Below are positions 11,426 to 19,453 of a stretch of DNA of 64,000 nucleotides, piece by piece. The notes beneath the pieces are model-generated. The model ran no database searches. It saw nothing but the letters and a program-made list of their open reading frames with translations, and was not told the DNA's origin. Where the stretch lies: NCBI RefSeq assembly GCF_008693385.1, contig NZ_CP044065.1:2046001-2110000 (forward strand). Reading direction: 5' to 3'. Numbering within the stretch: the stretch's first letter is position 1; each line of letters begins with the position of its first letter. Origin of the DNA: Cupriavidus pauculus (GTDB lineage: Bacteria > Pseudomonadota > Gammaproteobacteria > Burkholderiales > Burkholderiaceae). Both the position numbers and the translations under genes were made by a program.

Positions 11426-12667
11426 ATGCTTTATCAATTGCACGAGTTCCAGCGCTCGCTTCTGAACCCGCTGACAGCGTGGGCGCAGGCAACGGCGAAG
11501 ACGTTCACGAACCCCCTCAGCCCCCTTTCGCTCGTTCCGGGCGCGCCGCGCCTGGCAGCCGGTTACGAGTTGCTGTACCGGCTTGGCAAGGAATACGAGA
11601 AGCCAGCCTTCGACATCAAGTCGGTTCGTTCCAACGGGCGCGACATCCCGATCGTCGAGCAGACGGTGCTGGAAAAGCCTTTCTGCAAGCTCGTGCGCTT
11701 CAAGCGTTATGCGGATGATCCCGACACCATCAAGCTGCTCAAGGACGAGCCGACGGTGCTGGTTTGCGCGCCGCTCTCGGGCCACCATTCGACGCTGCTG
11801 CGCGATACCGTGCGCACCCTGCTCCAGGACCACAAGGTCTATGTGACGGACTGGGTCGATGCGCGCATGGTGCCGATCGACGAAGGCGACTTCCATCTGG
11901 CGGACTATATCCGCTACATCCAGGAATTCATCCGCCATATCGGCGCCGACCAGCTGCACGTGGTGTCCGTGTGCCAGCCGACGGTGCCAGTGCTGGCCGC
12001 GATCTCGCTGATGGCCTCGGCCGGCGAGAAGACGCCGCGCACGATGACGATGATGGGCGGCCCGATCGACGCGCGAAAGAGCCCCACCGCGGTCAACTCG
12101 CTCGCGACGAACAAGTCGTACGAATGGTTCGAGAACAACGTCATCTACACGGTGCCGGCGAACTATCCGGGTCACGGCCGCAAGGTCTATCCGGGCTTCC
12201 TGCAGCATGCGGGCTTCGTCGCGATGAACCCGGACCGCCATCTGTCGTCGCACTACGACTACTACCTGAGCCTCGTCGAGGGCGATGCGGACGATGCCGA
12301 GTCGCACGTGCGCTTCTACGACGAGTACAACGCGGTGCTCGACATGGCCGCCGAGTACTACCTCGACACGATTCGCGAGGTGTTCCAGGAGTTTCGCCTC
12401 GCCAACGGCACGTGGGAGATCGAGGGCGAGCCCGTGCGGCCGCAGGACATCAAGGGCACCGCGCTGCTGACGATCGAGGGCGAGCTCGACGATATCTCGG
12501 GCATGGGCCAGACGGCCGCCGCGCATGACCTGTGCGCGGGTATTCCGAAGACGCGCAAGCAACATCTGATCGCGCCCAAGTGCGGGCATTACGGGATCTT
12601 CTCGGGCCGGCGCTGGCGCGAGAACATCTACCCGGAACTGCGCGACTTCATTCGCAAGTATCGCTAA
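11426..12667 (+). CDS. phaZ: Intracellular poly(3-hydroxybutyrate) depolymerase
   Basis: This 413-residue alpha/beta-hydrolase-like enzyme degrades native intracellular PHB granules. It has no signal peptide. The catalytic cysteine is Cys183 in VSVCQPTVP. Asp355 (EGELDDISG) and His388 (KCGHYG) complete the triad, matching the spacing reported for Ralstonia eutropha PhaZa1. Length (about 419 in R. eutropha) and the start MLYQLHEFQRSLLNPL also fit. The upstream region holds the tyrB terminator and a TGC-rich stretch, but no confident promoter. A strong terminator follows, and then a convergent TetR gene. Confidence 0.95.
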   Translation: MLYQLHEFQRSLLNPLTAWAQATAKTFTNPLSPLSLVPGAPRLAAGYELLYRLGKEYEKPAFDIKSVRSNGRDIPIVEQTVLEKPFCKLVRFKRYADDPDTIKLLKDEPTVLVCAPLSGHHSTLLRDTVRTLLQDHKVYVTDWVDARMVPIDEGDFHLADYIRYIQEFIRHIGADQLHVVSVCQPTVPVLAAISLMASAGEKTPRTMTMMGGPIDARKSPTAVNSLATNKSYEWFENNVIYTVPANYPGHGRKVYPGFLQHAGFVAMNPDRHLSSHYDYYLSLVEGDADDAESHVRFYDEYNAVLDMAAEYYLDTIREVFQEFRLANGTWEIEGEPVRPQDIKGTALLTIEGELDDISGMGQTAAAHDLCAGIPKTRKQHLIAPKCGHYGIFSGRRWRENIYPELRDFIRKYR

Positions 12668-12672
12668 GAAAG

Positions 12673-12698
12673 ACGCCCGCTTCCGCGGGCGTTTTTTT
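12673..12698 (+). terminator. Intrinsic terminator after phaZ
   Basis: An 8-bp stem, ACGCCCGC with GCGGGCGT, has a TTCC loop and is followed by seven T (12692-12698), directly after the phaZ stop. Confidence 0.92.
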
Positions 12699-12703
12699 GC
12701 GCC

Positions 12704-13357
12704 TTATTGCCGCGTCAGGTAGCTGAGCAACATATCCGTGTGGAGGGCGGCGAATCGCTCGTGCTCCTCCTGCGATGCGACATCGCGCCCGATCACGGCG
12801 CTGATCGTGTAGCGGTTCGACAGCACGTAATAGCCCAGCGCGGAAATGGTCAGGTAGAACTGCGGCACGTCGACGTTCTCGCGGAACACGCCCTGCTTCT
12901 GCCCGCGGCGGATGATGTCGGCCAGCACGTTGACCACGGGGTTCACGAGCTGATGCAGCTGCGCGGACTTCTTGAGGTGCTTGGCCTCGTGCAGGTTCTC
13001 GCTGTTCACGAGCCGGATGAATTCCGGATGCTGGTAATACCAGTCCCATACGAAACGGGCCAGCGTGCGCACGGCCGCGACGGGATCTTCGTCGACGATA
13101 TGCAGACGCTCCTCGTCGGCGCGGAATTCGGCGTACTGCTTCTCCAGTACGGCAAGGAACAGCCCCTCCTTGCTGCCGTAGTAGTAGTACAGCATGCGCT
13201 CGTTGGTTTCGGCGCGGCGCGCGATCTGGTCGACGCGGGCGCCGGCGAGACCGCCCTTGGCGAATTCCTCGGTGGCGGCGGCAAGGATGCGGCGCCGCGT
13301 TCCTTCGGGATCCCGCTTGGTTCTAGGCTCGTTGGTGATGCGTTCCGGGTCGGTCAT
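12704..13357 (-). CDS. TetR/AcrR-family transcriptional regulator
   Basis: This 217-residue regulator has an N-terminal helix-turn-helix at about residues 17-63 (RRRILAAATEEFAKGGLAGARVDQIARRAETNERMLYYYYGSKEGLF in family terms). A helical ligand-binding domain follows, with LARFVWDWYYQHPEFIRLV. That C-terminal wording resembles TetR_C regulators of fatty-acid or catabolic genes, but the effector is not predictable. A near-perfect 21-base palindrome (13387-13407) lies 30 bases upstream of the start, towards the divergent rnfB-like gene. It may control both sides. Confidence 0.92.
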   Translation of the reverse strand: MTDPERITNEPRTKRDPEGTRRRILAAATEEFAKGGLAGARVDQIARRAETNERMLYYYYGSKEGLFLAVLEKQYAEFRADEERLHIVDEDPVAAVRTLARFVWDWYYQHPEFIRLVNSENLHEAKHLKKSAQLHQLVNPVVNVLADIIRRGQKQGVFRENVDVPQFYLTISALGYYVLSNRYTISAVIGRDVASQEEHERFAALHTDMLLSYLTRQ

Positions 13358-13386
13358 AGCGGCGGATTATGGCATATCGCTTGGTC

Positions 13387-13407
13387 AGGTTCCCCGCCGG
13401 GGGACCT
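13387..13407. promoter_or_regulatory. Candidate TetR operator
   Basis: This 21-base palindrome matches in nine of ten base pairs (arms AGGTTCCCCG and CGGGGGACCT about a central C). It sits in the gap between the TetR gene and the divergent RnfB-like gene. Its size and position fit TetR autoregulation, but no experiment is visible here. Confidence 0.5.
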
Positions 13408-13530
13408 TCGTATGATCGTCCGCATGTTCGCCGATTCTGGGTCAGGACGAAATCGGGGATAATCCTTGCCGCGCACGGCCCACAGAGGCCGTCTCACCCG
13501 ATTGCCCTTCAGAAGCCAGCCTTGCCCGTC

Positions 13531-14337
13531 GTGAACCCACCCGCTGCCTCCCTCGCTGCCTCCCTTGCCGATCGGCTCGAAGCGCTATTGCCGCAAACCC
13601 AATGCACGAAGTGCGGGTTCGATGGCTGCCGCCCGTATGCGGAGGCCATGGCGACGGGCGAAGCGCTCGCGAACCGGTGTCCGCCCGGCGGCGCCGAAGG
13701 CATCGTGCGGCTGTCGGCGGCGCTGGGCGCCGCGCCGCTGCCGCTCGACGCGACGCGCGGTGTCGAGCAGCCGCGCGCGGTCGCGCGCATCGACGAAAGC
13801 CTGTGCATCGGCTGCACGCTCTGCATCCAGGCCTGTCCCGTCGATGCAATCGTCGGCGCGGCCAAGCAGATGCATACGGTGCTGCCGGACTGGTGCACGG
13901 GCTGCGATCTGTGCGTGGCGCCCTGCCCCGTCGATTGCATCGACATGGTGCCCGTAACGGGCGAGCGTACGGGCTGGGCCGCATGGTCGCAGGCGCAGGC
14001 CGATCTTGCCCACGCGCGCTACGACGCGCGCAAGGTGCGGCTCGTGCGCGAGCGCGAGGAAAACGACGCGCGGCTGGCGGCCAAGGCGGCCGCAAAGCTC
14101 GAAGCGCTGCGCGCGGAACCGACGCAGAGCGACGAGGAACGCGCCGCGCAGGCGCGCAAGCAGGCCATCATCCAGGCCGCGATCGAGCGCGCGCGGCAGA
14201 AGCAGGCGGCGGCTGGCACACGCCCGCGCAATACGGAAGATGTCTCGCCCGCGGTGCAGGCCCAGATCGATGCGGCCGAGGCGCGCCGCGCGCGGGCCGG
14301 ATTGACACCGGACCCGAAGAAAAACGACAAGCCTTGA
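13531..14337 (+). CDS. RnfB-like [4Fe-4S] electron-transfer protein (orphan)
   Basis: This 268-residue protein has a four-cysteine Fe-S domain (Cys25, Cys28, Cys33, Cys50 in CTKCGFDGC...CPPGG). A two-cluster ferredoxin domain follows at about residues 85-150, with [16 protein letters not shown] and [17 protein letters not shown] charged, coiled tail of about 100 residues follows. The arrangement is that of RnfB/RsxB, but the membrane anchor is absent and no other rnf gene is nearby. The start is a GTG at 13531, with a TTG at 13522 as alternative. The open frame before that is promoter DNA. It ends 7 bases before nth. Confidence 0.87.
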   Translation: MNPPAASLAASLADRLEALLPQTQCTKCGFDGCRPYAEAMATGEALANRCPPGGAEGIVRLSAALGAAPLPLDATRGVEQPRAVARIDESLCIGCTLCIQACPVDAIVGAAKQMHTVLPDWCTGCDLCVAPCPVDCIDMVPVTGERTGWAAWSQAQADLAHARYDARKVRLVREREENDARLAAKAAAKLEALRAEPTQSDEERAAQARKQAIIQAAIERARQKQAAAGTRPRNTEDVSPAVQAQIDAAEARRARAGLTPDPKKNDKP

Positions 14338-14344
14338 TGCCCGC

Positions 14345-14989
14345 ATGAACGCCAAGAAGATTCACGCCATTTTCGAGACGCTGCGCGAGATCAACCCGGC
14401 GCCCGTCACCGAGCTCGAGTACAGCTCGCCGTTCGAGTTGCTGATTGCGGTGCTGCTATCCGCGCAGGCGACCGACGTGGGCGTCAACAAGGCGACGCGC
14501 AAGCTGTTTCCGGTCGCGCATTCGCCGCAGCAGATGCTCGCGCTCGGCGAGGCCGGACTGATCGACTACATCAAGACGATCGGCCTCTACAAGACCAAGG
14601 CGAAACACGTGATCGAGACCTGCCGGATTCTGGTCGAACGGCATGGCGGGAAGGTGCCGCCCGATCGCGAGGCGCTGGAGGCGCTGCCGGGGGTGGGACG
14701 CAAGACGGCCAACGTGGTACTGAACACGGCGTTCGGCCAGCCGACGATCGCGGTCGATACGCATATCTTCCGCGTGTCCAATCGCACCGGCATTGCGCCG
14801 GGCAAGAACGTCGATGCCGTCGAGCAGAAGCTGCTCAAGGTGGTGCCCGCCGAGTTCCTGCATGACGCGCACCACTGGCTGATTCTGCATGGACGTTATG
14901 TCTGCAAGGCGCGCAAGCCGGAGTGCTGGCATTGCGCGATCGAGCCGCTTTGCGAGTTTCGGGAAAAGACGGAAGCGCCCAGGGCCTGA
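14345..14989 (+). CDS. nth: Endonuclease III (DNA glycosylase/AP lyase)
   Basis: This 214-residue base-excision enzyme removes oxidised pyrimidines and nicks the AP site. The helix-hairpin-helix is LPGVGRKTANVVLNTAFG, with the catalytic lysine in GRKTAN. The catalytic aspartate is in AVDTHIFRVSNR. The C-terminal [4Fe-4S] loop has the C-x6-C-x2-C-x5-C pattern in VCKARKPECWHCAIEPLC. It follows the RnfB-like gene with a 7-base gap, so the two are probably co-transcribed. Confidence 0.97.
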   Translation: MNAKKIHAIFETLREINPAPVTELEYSSPFELLIAVLLSAQATDVGVNKATRKLFPVAHSPQQMLALGEAGLIDYIKTIGLYKTKAKHVIETCRILVERHGGKVPPDREALEALPGVGRKTANVVLNTAFGQPTIAVDTHIFRVSNRTGIAPGKNVDAVEQKLLKVVPAEFLHDAHHWLILHGRYVCKARKPECWHCAIEPLCEFREKTEAPRA

Positions 14990-15010
14990 GCGCTTTGCCC
15001 CCGAAGCCGC

Positions 15011-15598
15011 TCAAACGATGCGGCAGGCTTCCTCGAACGACAGGCGCGGCAGGCGCGGATGCAGCTTGTCGCCCACGCCGTACCCCAGGTTCACCAGGAA
15101 GTTGACCGACCAGTTGCCTTCGGGGAAGAACGCGGCGTTGACCCTGGCTGCATCGAAGCCGGCCATCGGGCCGCAATCGAGGCCGAGCGCGCGCGCGGCG
15201 AGGATAAAGTAGCCGCCCTGCAGCGAGCTGTTCATCAGCCCGTCGCGCGCGATCTTCTCGGGCGAGCCCGCGTACCACGAGCGCGCGTCGGCATGCGGGA
15301 ACAGCTTCGGCAACTGATCGTGGAAGTTGTTGTCGAACGCGATGATCGCGGTCACGGGCGCGGTGCGCGTTTTCTCGGCATTGCCGGCCGACACACACTC
15401 CACGAGGCGGGCCTTCTCCGCAGCCGACTTCACGAAGACGATGCGAGCGGGCGTGCTGTTGGCGGCGGTCGGGCCGAACTTCATCGCTTCGTAGATCTGG
15501 CGCAGCACGGCGTCGTCGACGCCCTTGTCCTGCCAGACGTTATGGGTACGCGCTTCGGTGAACAGCTTGGCCATCACGGCCGGATCGATCGTTGTCAT
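15011..15598 (-). CDS. RutE/HadB-type nitroreductase (malonic semialdehyde reductase-like)
   Basis: This 195-residue FMN-dependent nitroreductase-family protein starts at the ATG at 15598. The FMN/phosphate region is [17 protein letters not shown] and the second conserved part is [21 protein letters not shown]. RutE-type enzymes reduce malonic semialdehyde to 3-hydroxypropanoate in pyrimidine catabolism, and the length matches (196 in E. coli). No other rut genes are present, so the physiological substrate is open. It is convergent with nth and stands alone. Confidence 0.85.
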   Translation of the reverse strand: MTTIDPAVMAKLFTEARTHNVWQDKGVDDAVLRQIYEAMKFGPTAANSTPARIVFVKSAAEKARLVECVSAGNAEKTRTAPVTAIIAFDNNFHDQLPKLFPHADARSWYAGSPEKIARDGLMNSSLQGGYFILAARALGLDCGPMAGFDAARVNAAFFPEGNWSVNFLVNLGYGVGDKLHPRLPRLSFEEACRIV

Positions 15599-15707
15599 GT
15601 TGTAGCGGCTCTGTTTATGGGCAAAAGACCGTGCGATTTTACCGGCACGTCCCGCCGCGCCGCACAATGGCGTTGTGCAAGTTCGTCAATTCTTTTGATC
15701 GTCTACA

Positions 15708-16151
15708 ATGGCGGCCATCATGTTCAATCCCTCACGAGAAGAAGTCCGCCGGTTCTTCTGCGATGCCTGGCAGAAGCAGCTCGCGGGCAGTGTCCTGACG
15801 CCGCTCGAGGCCATGGCCGTCGACTGGATCGGCGAGCATCCCGAATACCACCAGCTGCTGACCGATACCGAAGGCGCGCTGGCCGAGGCGTACACGCCCG
15901 AGCGTGGCCAGACCAATCCGTTCCTGCACCTGTCGATGCATCTGTCGATCTCCGAACAGGTGTCGATCGACCAGCCGCCCGGCATCCGCGCCGCCTACGA
16001 GGCGCTGGCCCGCCGGCTGGATTCGCCGCACGAGGCCCAGCATCAGGTCATGGAATGCCTGGGCGAAATGCTCTGGAATGCCCAGCGCACAGGCCTGCCG
16101 CCCGATGGCCAGGCCTACATCGATGCCGTGAAACGGCGGGCGGGTGCCTGA
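15708..16151 (+). CDS. DUF1841 family protein
   Basis: This 147-residue acidic soluble protein matches the small beta/gamma-proteobacterial family DUF1841: MFNPSREEVRRFFCDAWQKQ, NPFLHLSMHLSISEQVSIDQPPGIR, and CLGEMLWNAQRTGLPPDGQAYIDAVKRR. The function is unknown. The HLSMHLS histidines are conserved in the family as I recall it, but no reaction is established. The start may be 15708 or the ATG at 15720, which opens MFNPSREE. Confidence 0.85.
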   Translation: MAAIMFNPSREEVRRFFCDAWQKQLAGSVLTPLEAMAVDWIGEHPEYHQLLTDTEGALAEAYTPERGQTNPFLHLSMHLSISEQVSIDQPPGIRAAYEALARRLDSPHEAQHQVMECLGEMLWNAQRTGLPPDGQAYIDAVKRRAGA

Positions 16152-16274
16152 CGTCATCGTCCGACAAACACTGACAAGTGATTTTGCGGTGACGTGCTAG
16201 CCTTTGCGGCATTGCCAATCTGACAGGTTGCGTGCCGCCCCGACTCTCGGCGCCGGACGCGCAATGCCCATCCC

Positions 16275-17639
16275 ATGACCGTCACTGCGCCCTCCCGCGC
16301 CGCGTCTGTTCGCGTCCGGCCGTTCTGCGTGCCACTGCATCGCGCCCTCCACACGCGCTCCCTCACCGCCGCCGCACTTGCGTCGGCGCTCCTGACTGCG
16401 CCGCTCGCGGCACAGGCCGCCGTCACCTTGCTGCAGCCGCCGCGCGTGGTGGACGGCACCCAGCCGCTCACGGTCACGCTGCTCGTCGTCGGCGACGCGG
16501 AAACGCGGCGCTTCGAAGTGCCCGCCACGCTCGCGGTGACCGCCTCGGCCGACATGACCGCGCCGATCCGCGTGGAAGCGCGCCGCGTGGGCGCGGGACC
16601 GGGCGTGCTGCAACTGAGGCATGGCGAGACGCGCACGATCCGCTACACCGCCCCGTGGCCCGACGCGCTGCGCGGGCAGGTGCGGCTCGACGTGGCCGGG
16701 ATCGATGCCGCGCCCGTGCTCGTGACGCTGAATCGCGCGGCCGACGCGAATGGCGCTGCCGCGGTTGCCGCCGTGGCACCCAGGGCCTCGGGGCCGCTGC
16801 CCGCCAACGGCACGGCGCCCGAGATTGCCCCGGCTGGCGCCGCCAGCGCGGATGCGGCCACGGGGCCCGTGACGACGGTCGCCACGGTGCCCGCCGAGGC
16901 CGGTCCCGCGCCGGCGGACCTGCGCGACGCGCAGCGGCTGTCGTTCAACGAGCCGATGTACATCATGTTCGGCGGCCATAACGGCGCGAACGCGAAATTC
17001 CAGCTGAGCTTCAAGTTCCGGATCTTCGAGGGCAAGGACCCGGCGTCGAAGTCCGTGCTCGACAACCTGTATTTCGGCTACACGCAGTTCTCGCTCTGGG
17101 ACCTGAGCGGCGAATCGCGGCCCTTCCGCGACACCAACTACCGGCCGAGCCTCTATTACTACCTGTCCGACACGGGCGTCCGCAACAGCGTCATCAGCCG
17201 GCTGTCGGTCGCCACGGGTTTCGAGCATGAATCGAACGGGCTGGGCGGCGACAGCTCGCGCGGCATCAACACGCTGTTCGTGACGCCGACGATGTACTTC
17301 GGCGACCAGACCGACTGGCACTGGCGCGTCGCGCCGAAGCTGTATGCGTACGTGGGCAAGAGCGACAACGAGGACATCGCGCACTATCGCGGCTATATGG
17401 ACCTCAATATCGCGTATGGCAAACCCGATTCGTGGGAGGTGGCCGCCACGCTGCGCAAGGGCACGCGCAAGGGCTATGGCAGCGTCAATGCGGCACTGAC
17501 CTATCCGCTCGCGCGGCTGGTGCCGGGCACCGCGGGCTATCTGATGGCCGGATGGTTCTATGGCTACGGCGAATCACTGATCGACTACAACCAGAAGTCG
17601 CCGTGGCAGTTCCGCATCGGCTACGCGTTGTCCCGATAA
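16275..17639 (+). CDS. pldA: Outer membrane phospholipase A with N-terminal beta extension
   Basis: The C-terminal 250 residues are an OMPLA barrel: YIMFGGHNGANAKFQLSFKFRIF, YFGYTQFSLWDLSGESRPFRDTNYRPSLYY, and the active-site segment GFEHESNGLGGDSSRGINTLFV, where the His-x-Ser pair and downstream Asn correspond to the E. coli catalytic residues. It hydrolyses phospholipids in the outer leaflet when the barrier is disturbed. A signal peptide (LTAAALASALLTAPLAAQA) is followed by about 150 extra residues, beta-rich then Ala/Pro-rich, which E. coli PldA (289 aa) lacks. The total is 454 aa. Confidence 0.9.
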   Translation: MTVTAPSRAASVRVRPFCVPLHRALHTRSLTAAALASALLTAPLAAQAAVTLLQPPRVVDGTQPLTVTLLVVGDAETRRFEVPATLAVTASADMTAPIRVEARRVGAGPGVLQLRHGETRTIRYTAPWPDALRGQVRLDVAGIDAAPVLVTLNRAADANGAAAVAAVAPRASGPLPANGTAPEIAPAGAASADAATGPVTTVATVPAEAGPAPADLRDAQRLSFNEPMYIMFGGHNGANAKFQLSFKFRIFEGKDPASKSVLDNLYFGYTQFSLWDLSGESRPFRDTNYRPSLYYYLSDTGVRNSVISRLSVATGFEHESNGLGGDSSRGINTLFVTPTMYFGDQTDWHWRVAPKLYAYVGKSDNEDIAHYRGYMDLNIAYGKPDSWEVAATLRKGTRKGYGSVNAALTYPLARLVPGTAGYLMAGWFYGYGESLIDYNQKSPWQFRIGYALSR

Positions 17640-17654
17640 CGGCGCCGGAGTGTC

Positions 17655-17894
17655 TCAGGGCGCTGCCTCCTCGCCGCTGGTCACCACGGCTTTCGTGACG
17701 GAATACGTGGTCTCGACGGCGGTCGAGGCCACGCTCACGGCTGCGGAACCGGCCGTGGTGGCCACGGACACGGCCGCGCTGCCGACCGCGGCCGTCGCAC
17801 TGATGACGGTGCATCCGGCCATCGTCCATGCGGCCGCGATCAGCACGAGGCCGGCGACAGGTGGACGCGGCATGCGCGATATAAAGGCTTTCAC
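17655..17894 (-). CDS. Small Val/Ala/Thr-rich lipoprotein
   Basis: This 79-residue protein has a hydrophobic signal ending in the lipobox TMAGC (Cys28). The mature part is almost entirely short Ala/Val/Ser/Thr repeats (VGSAAVSVATTAGSAAVSVASTAVETTYSVTKAVVTSG). It should be a diacylated or triacylated envelope lipoprotein of unknown role. The listed start is a GTG at 17894, and an ATG at 17873 (MPRPPVAG) is an alternative. It follows the thioredoxin-like gene by 14 bases and is likely in the same transcript. Confidence 0.75.
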   Translation of the reverse strand: MKAFISRMPRPPVAGLVLIAAAWTMAGCTVISATAAVGSAAVSVATTAGSAAVSVASTAVETTYSVTKAVVTSGEEAAP

Positions 17895-17908
17895 GGGGCG
17901 TTCACGGG

Positions 17909-18346
17909 TCAGCCCGCCAGCGGTTTGCCGCCGGCCTTGAGGCGCGCGTTGCCGACCGCGGCCGCGAACTGGCCGTGGCCATGCCAGCCCGTCGCGCGGC
18001 CGAGCTTCTTGCCCTTGTGGAAGAACATGAAGACCGGAATGCCGTGCAGGCCGAAGCGCCGGCCGAGTTCCGGGTGCGCGTAGACGTTGGCATGGAGCCA
18101 GTGCACGTTGAGCGCGCGGATCGGCTCGGGGTTGGCGAGCATGGCCTTCTTGGCCATCTCGCAGTTGAAGCAGTCCACGCCCCAGAAGAACACGCAGACG
18201 AGGTCGTCGCCGGCCTCGGCAATGGCCGCGTCGATGGTTTCGCCATCGACCTCGCGCATGCCGAATGCCTCGAAGGCACGGTGGTCGAGATGGGGCGCGG
18301 CGGTATCGGTCGCGCCGGACGGGGTGGCAGACGTCTGTTCGGTCAT
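17909..18346 (-). CDS. Thioredoxin-like protein with CFNC motif
   Basis: This 145-residue thioredoxin-fold protein has the redox motif Cys59-Phe-Asn-Cys62 in WGVDCFNCEMAKK and a cis-proline in HGIPVFMFF. There is no signal peptide, so it should act in the cytoplasm. The dipeptide between the cysteines (Phe-Asn) differs from the Gly-Pro of thioredoxin, so the potential and partner are likely different. An ATG at 18346 opens MTEQTSATPSG, with AGGTCC just upstream. It is separated from grpE by the grpE terminator. Confidence 0.88.
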   Translation of the reverse strand: MTEQTSATPSGATDTAAPHLDHRAFEAFGMREVDGETIDAAIAEAGDDLVCVFFWGVDCFNCEMAKKAMLANPEPIRALNVHWLHANVYAHPELGRRFGLHGIPVFMFFHKGKKLGRATGWHGHGQFAAAVGNARLKAGGKPLAG

Positions 18347-18360
18347 GAAGGACCTCCTGA

Positions 18361-18398
18361 AAAGCCGAACGCCCGGGCCGAGGGCACCGGGCGTTCGT
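18361..18398 (-). terminator. grpE intrinsic terminator
   Basis: On the minus strand, a perfect 11-bp stem (CGAACGCCCGG with its complement, 18388-18398 and 18367-18377) is followed by GGCTTTTC. It lies 30 bases after the grpE stop. Confidence 0.85.
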
Positions 18399-18428
18399 GA
18401 TGGGCTGGCGTGAACCGGGTCCGGCGGC

Positions 18429-18977
18429 TTAGCGCGGGGCCGAGACCGTGACCAGCGCCGGACGCAGGACGCGGTCAGCGATCAGGTAACCGCGCTGCAG
18501 GACGTTGACGACGGTGTTCGGTTCCTGCTCGGACGGCACCATCGAGATGGCCTGATGGCGATGCGGGTCGAACTTTTCGCCCACCGGGTTCAGTTCGACG
18601 ATCTTGCCGCGCTCGAAGGCGCTGGCCAGCTGGCGTGCGGTCAGTTGCACGCCTTCGCGCAGCTTGGCGAGATCGTTGGTGTTGTCGGCCAGGGCAGCCA
18701 TGAGGCTGTCCATGACCGGCAGGAGATTGTCCGCGAAGTTTTCGATCGCGAACTTGTGGGCCTTGGCGACGTCCTCCTGGGCGCGGCGGCGGATGTTCTC
18801 GCCTTCCGCGGTGGCGCGCAGGAGCAGGTCGTAATGCTCCTTGGCCTTGGCTTCGAGGTCGGCGACCTGTTGCGTCAGTTGCGCGACCAGGTCGTCACCG
18901 CCGGTTTGCTGTGCGCCGGGCGCGGCTTGGGCGTCGTCTGCGGCAGCGGGAGATGGCGTCTGATTCTGTTCTTCCAT
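18429..18977 (-). CDS. grpE: Nucleotide exchange factor GrpE
   Basis: This 182-residue co-chaperone releases ADP from DnaK. The acidic/Gln N-terminus is followed by a long coiled-coil helix ([38 protein letters not shown]) and a beta domain ending in [25 protein letters not shown]. The ATG at 18977 ([10 protein letters not shown]) fits the family. An upstream in-frame start at 19019 lacks support. A heat-shock-like promoter is placed at 19031-19058, giving a leader of about 47 bases. Confidence 0.96.
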   Translation of the reverse strand: MEEQNQTPSPAAADDAQAAPGAQQTGGDDLVAQLTQQVADLEAKAKEHYDLLLRATAEGENIRRRAQEDVAKAHKFAIENFADNLLPVMDSLMAALADNTNDLAKLREGVQLTARQLASAFERGKIVELNPVGEKFDPHRHQAISMVPSEQEPNTVVNVLQRGYLIADRVLRPALVTVSAPR

Positions 18978-19030
18978 GTCGATCAATCTGTATGCAAAAA
19001 AGGCTTTGGGAATCGGCAAGTGTAGCGCGC

Positions 19031-19058
19031 AGTTGGCGACGGGCGGCTGTTTTTCAAG
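19031..19058 (-). promoter_or_regulatory. Candidate sigma-32 (heat-shock) promoter of grpE
   Basis: On the minus strand, CTTGAAA (19052-19058) is followed after 13 bases by CGCCAACT (19031-19038). The -35 is a perfect match to the RpoH consensus and the -10 a partial one. Position upstream of grpE makes it plausible. Confidence 0.5.
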
Positions 19059-19124
19059 GGGTGGCGGTTCAGAGCCTTCGAAACAAGCCGTTACAAACGC
19101 GGGTGAATCGTCACCGGGTCGTCA

Positions 19125-19153
19125 TTGCCTTGCTGCGGCGCACACACTACTAT
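19125..19153 (+). promoter_or_regulatory. Sigma-70 promoter for the small membrane protein gene
   Basis: TTGCCT (19125-19130) and TACTAT (19148-19153) are separated by exactly 17 bases. This predicts a transcript start near 19160, just ahead of the small ORF at 19194. Confidence 0.55.
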
Positions 19154-19193
19154 TCATGGTGAAAAAATGACAAAAATGATGCGGGAGGTAGGC

Positions 19194-19397
19194 GTGGATC
19201 GCTCTGTTGATCGTTCGTATTTCGACTTCAGAAGGTTAGTCATGCACAAGATGCCTGTGGTGACGTTCTGCCTGATTGCCGTGCTGGCGCTGATGACCGT
19301 GTTTATCTGCGTCTCGGGTGCCTTTACCCCGCGCGAAACCGAGTACGGGAGCGGCAAGGCCGTCTTCAAGCACTACCTCGTTCACTACGTACGATGA
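19194..19397 (+). CDS. Small single-pass membrane protein of unknown function
   Basis: This is a short protein of 67 residues if translation starts at the GTG at 19194, which has a strong GGGAGGT four bases upstream. It is 51 residues if it starts at the ATG at 19242 (MHKMPVVTF), preceded by GAAGG. Either way there is one hydrophobic helix (MPVVTFCLIAVLALMTVFICVSGAF) and a short polar C-terminus ending HYLVHYVR. A sigma-70-like promoter lies just upstream. I do not recognise the family. It stands alone between the divergent grpE and convergent hslR. Confidence 0.55.
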   Translation: MDRSVDRSYFDFRRLVMHKMPVVTFCLIAVLALMTVFICVSGAFTPRETEYGSGKAVFKHYLVHYVR

Positions 19398-19420
19398 CGC
19401 GCGGTACCGGTGCAGCGCAG

Positions 19421-19453
19421 GCTCAGTGTCTGCTCAGTGCCTGCTCAGTGCCT
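19421..19453. repeat. Three tandem 11-bp repeats at the hslR stop codon
   Basis: The unit GCTCAGTGCCT occurs three times head to tail (19421-19431 with one change, 19432-19442, 19443-19453). The last copy contains the hslR stop codon on the minus strand, and the other two lie beyond it. The pattern suggests a slippage duplication at the gene end. Confidence 0.8.

Noticed and set aside
13369..13530. N-terminal extension of the RnfB-like frame
   Set aside because: It covers the TetR/RnfB promoter gap and the candidate operator, and the translation does not resemble RnfB.
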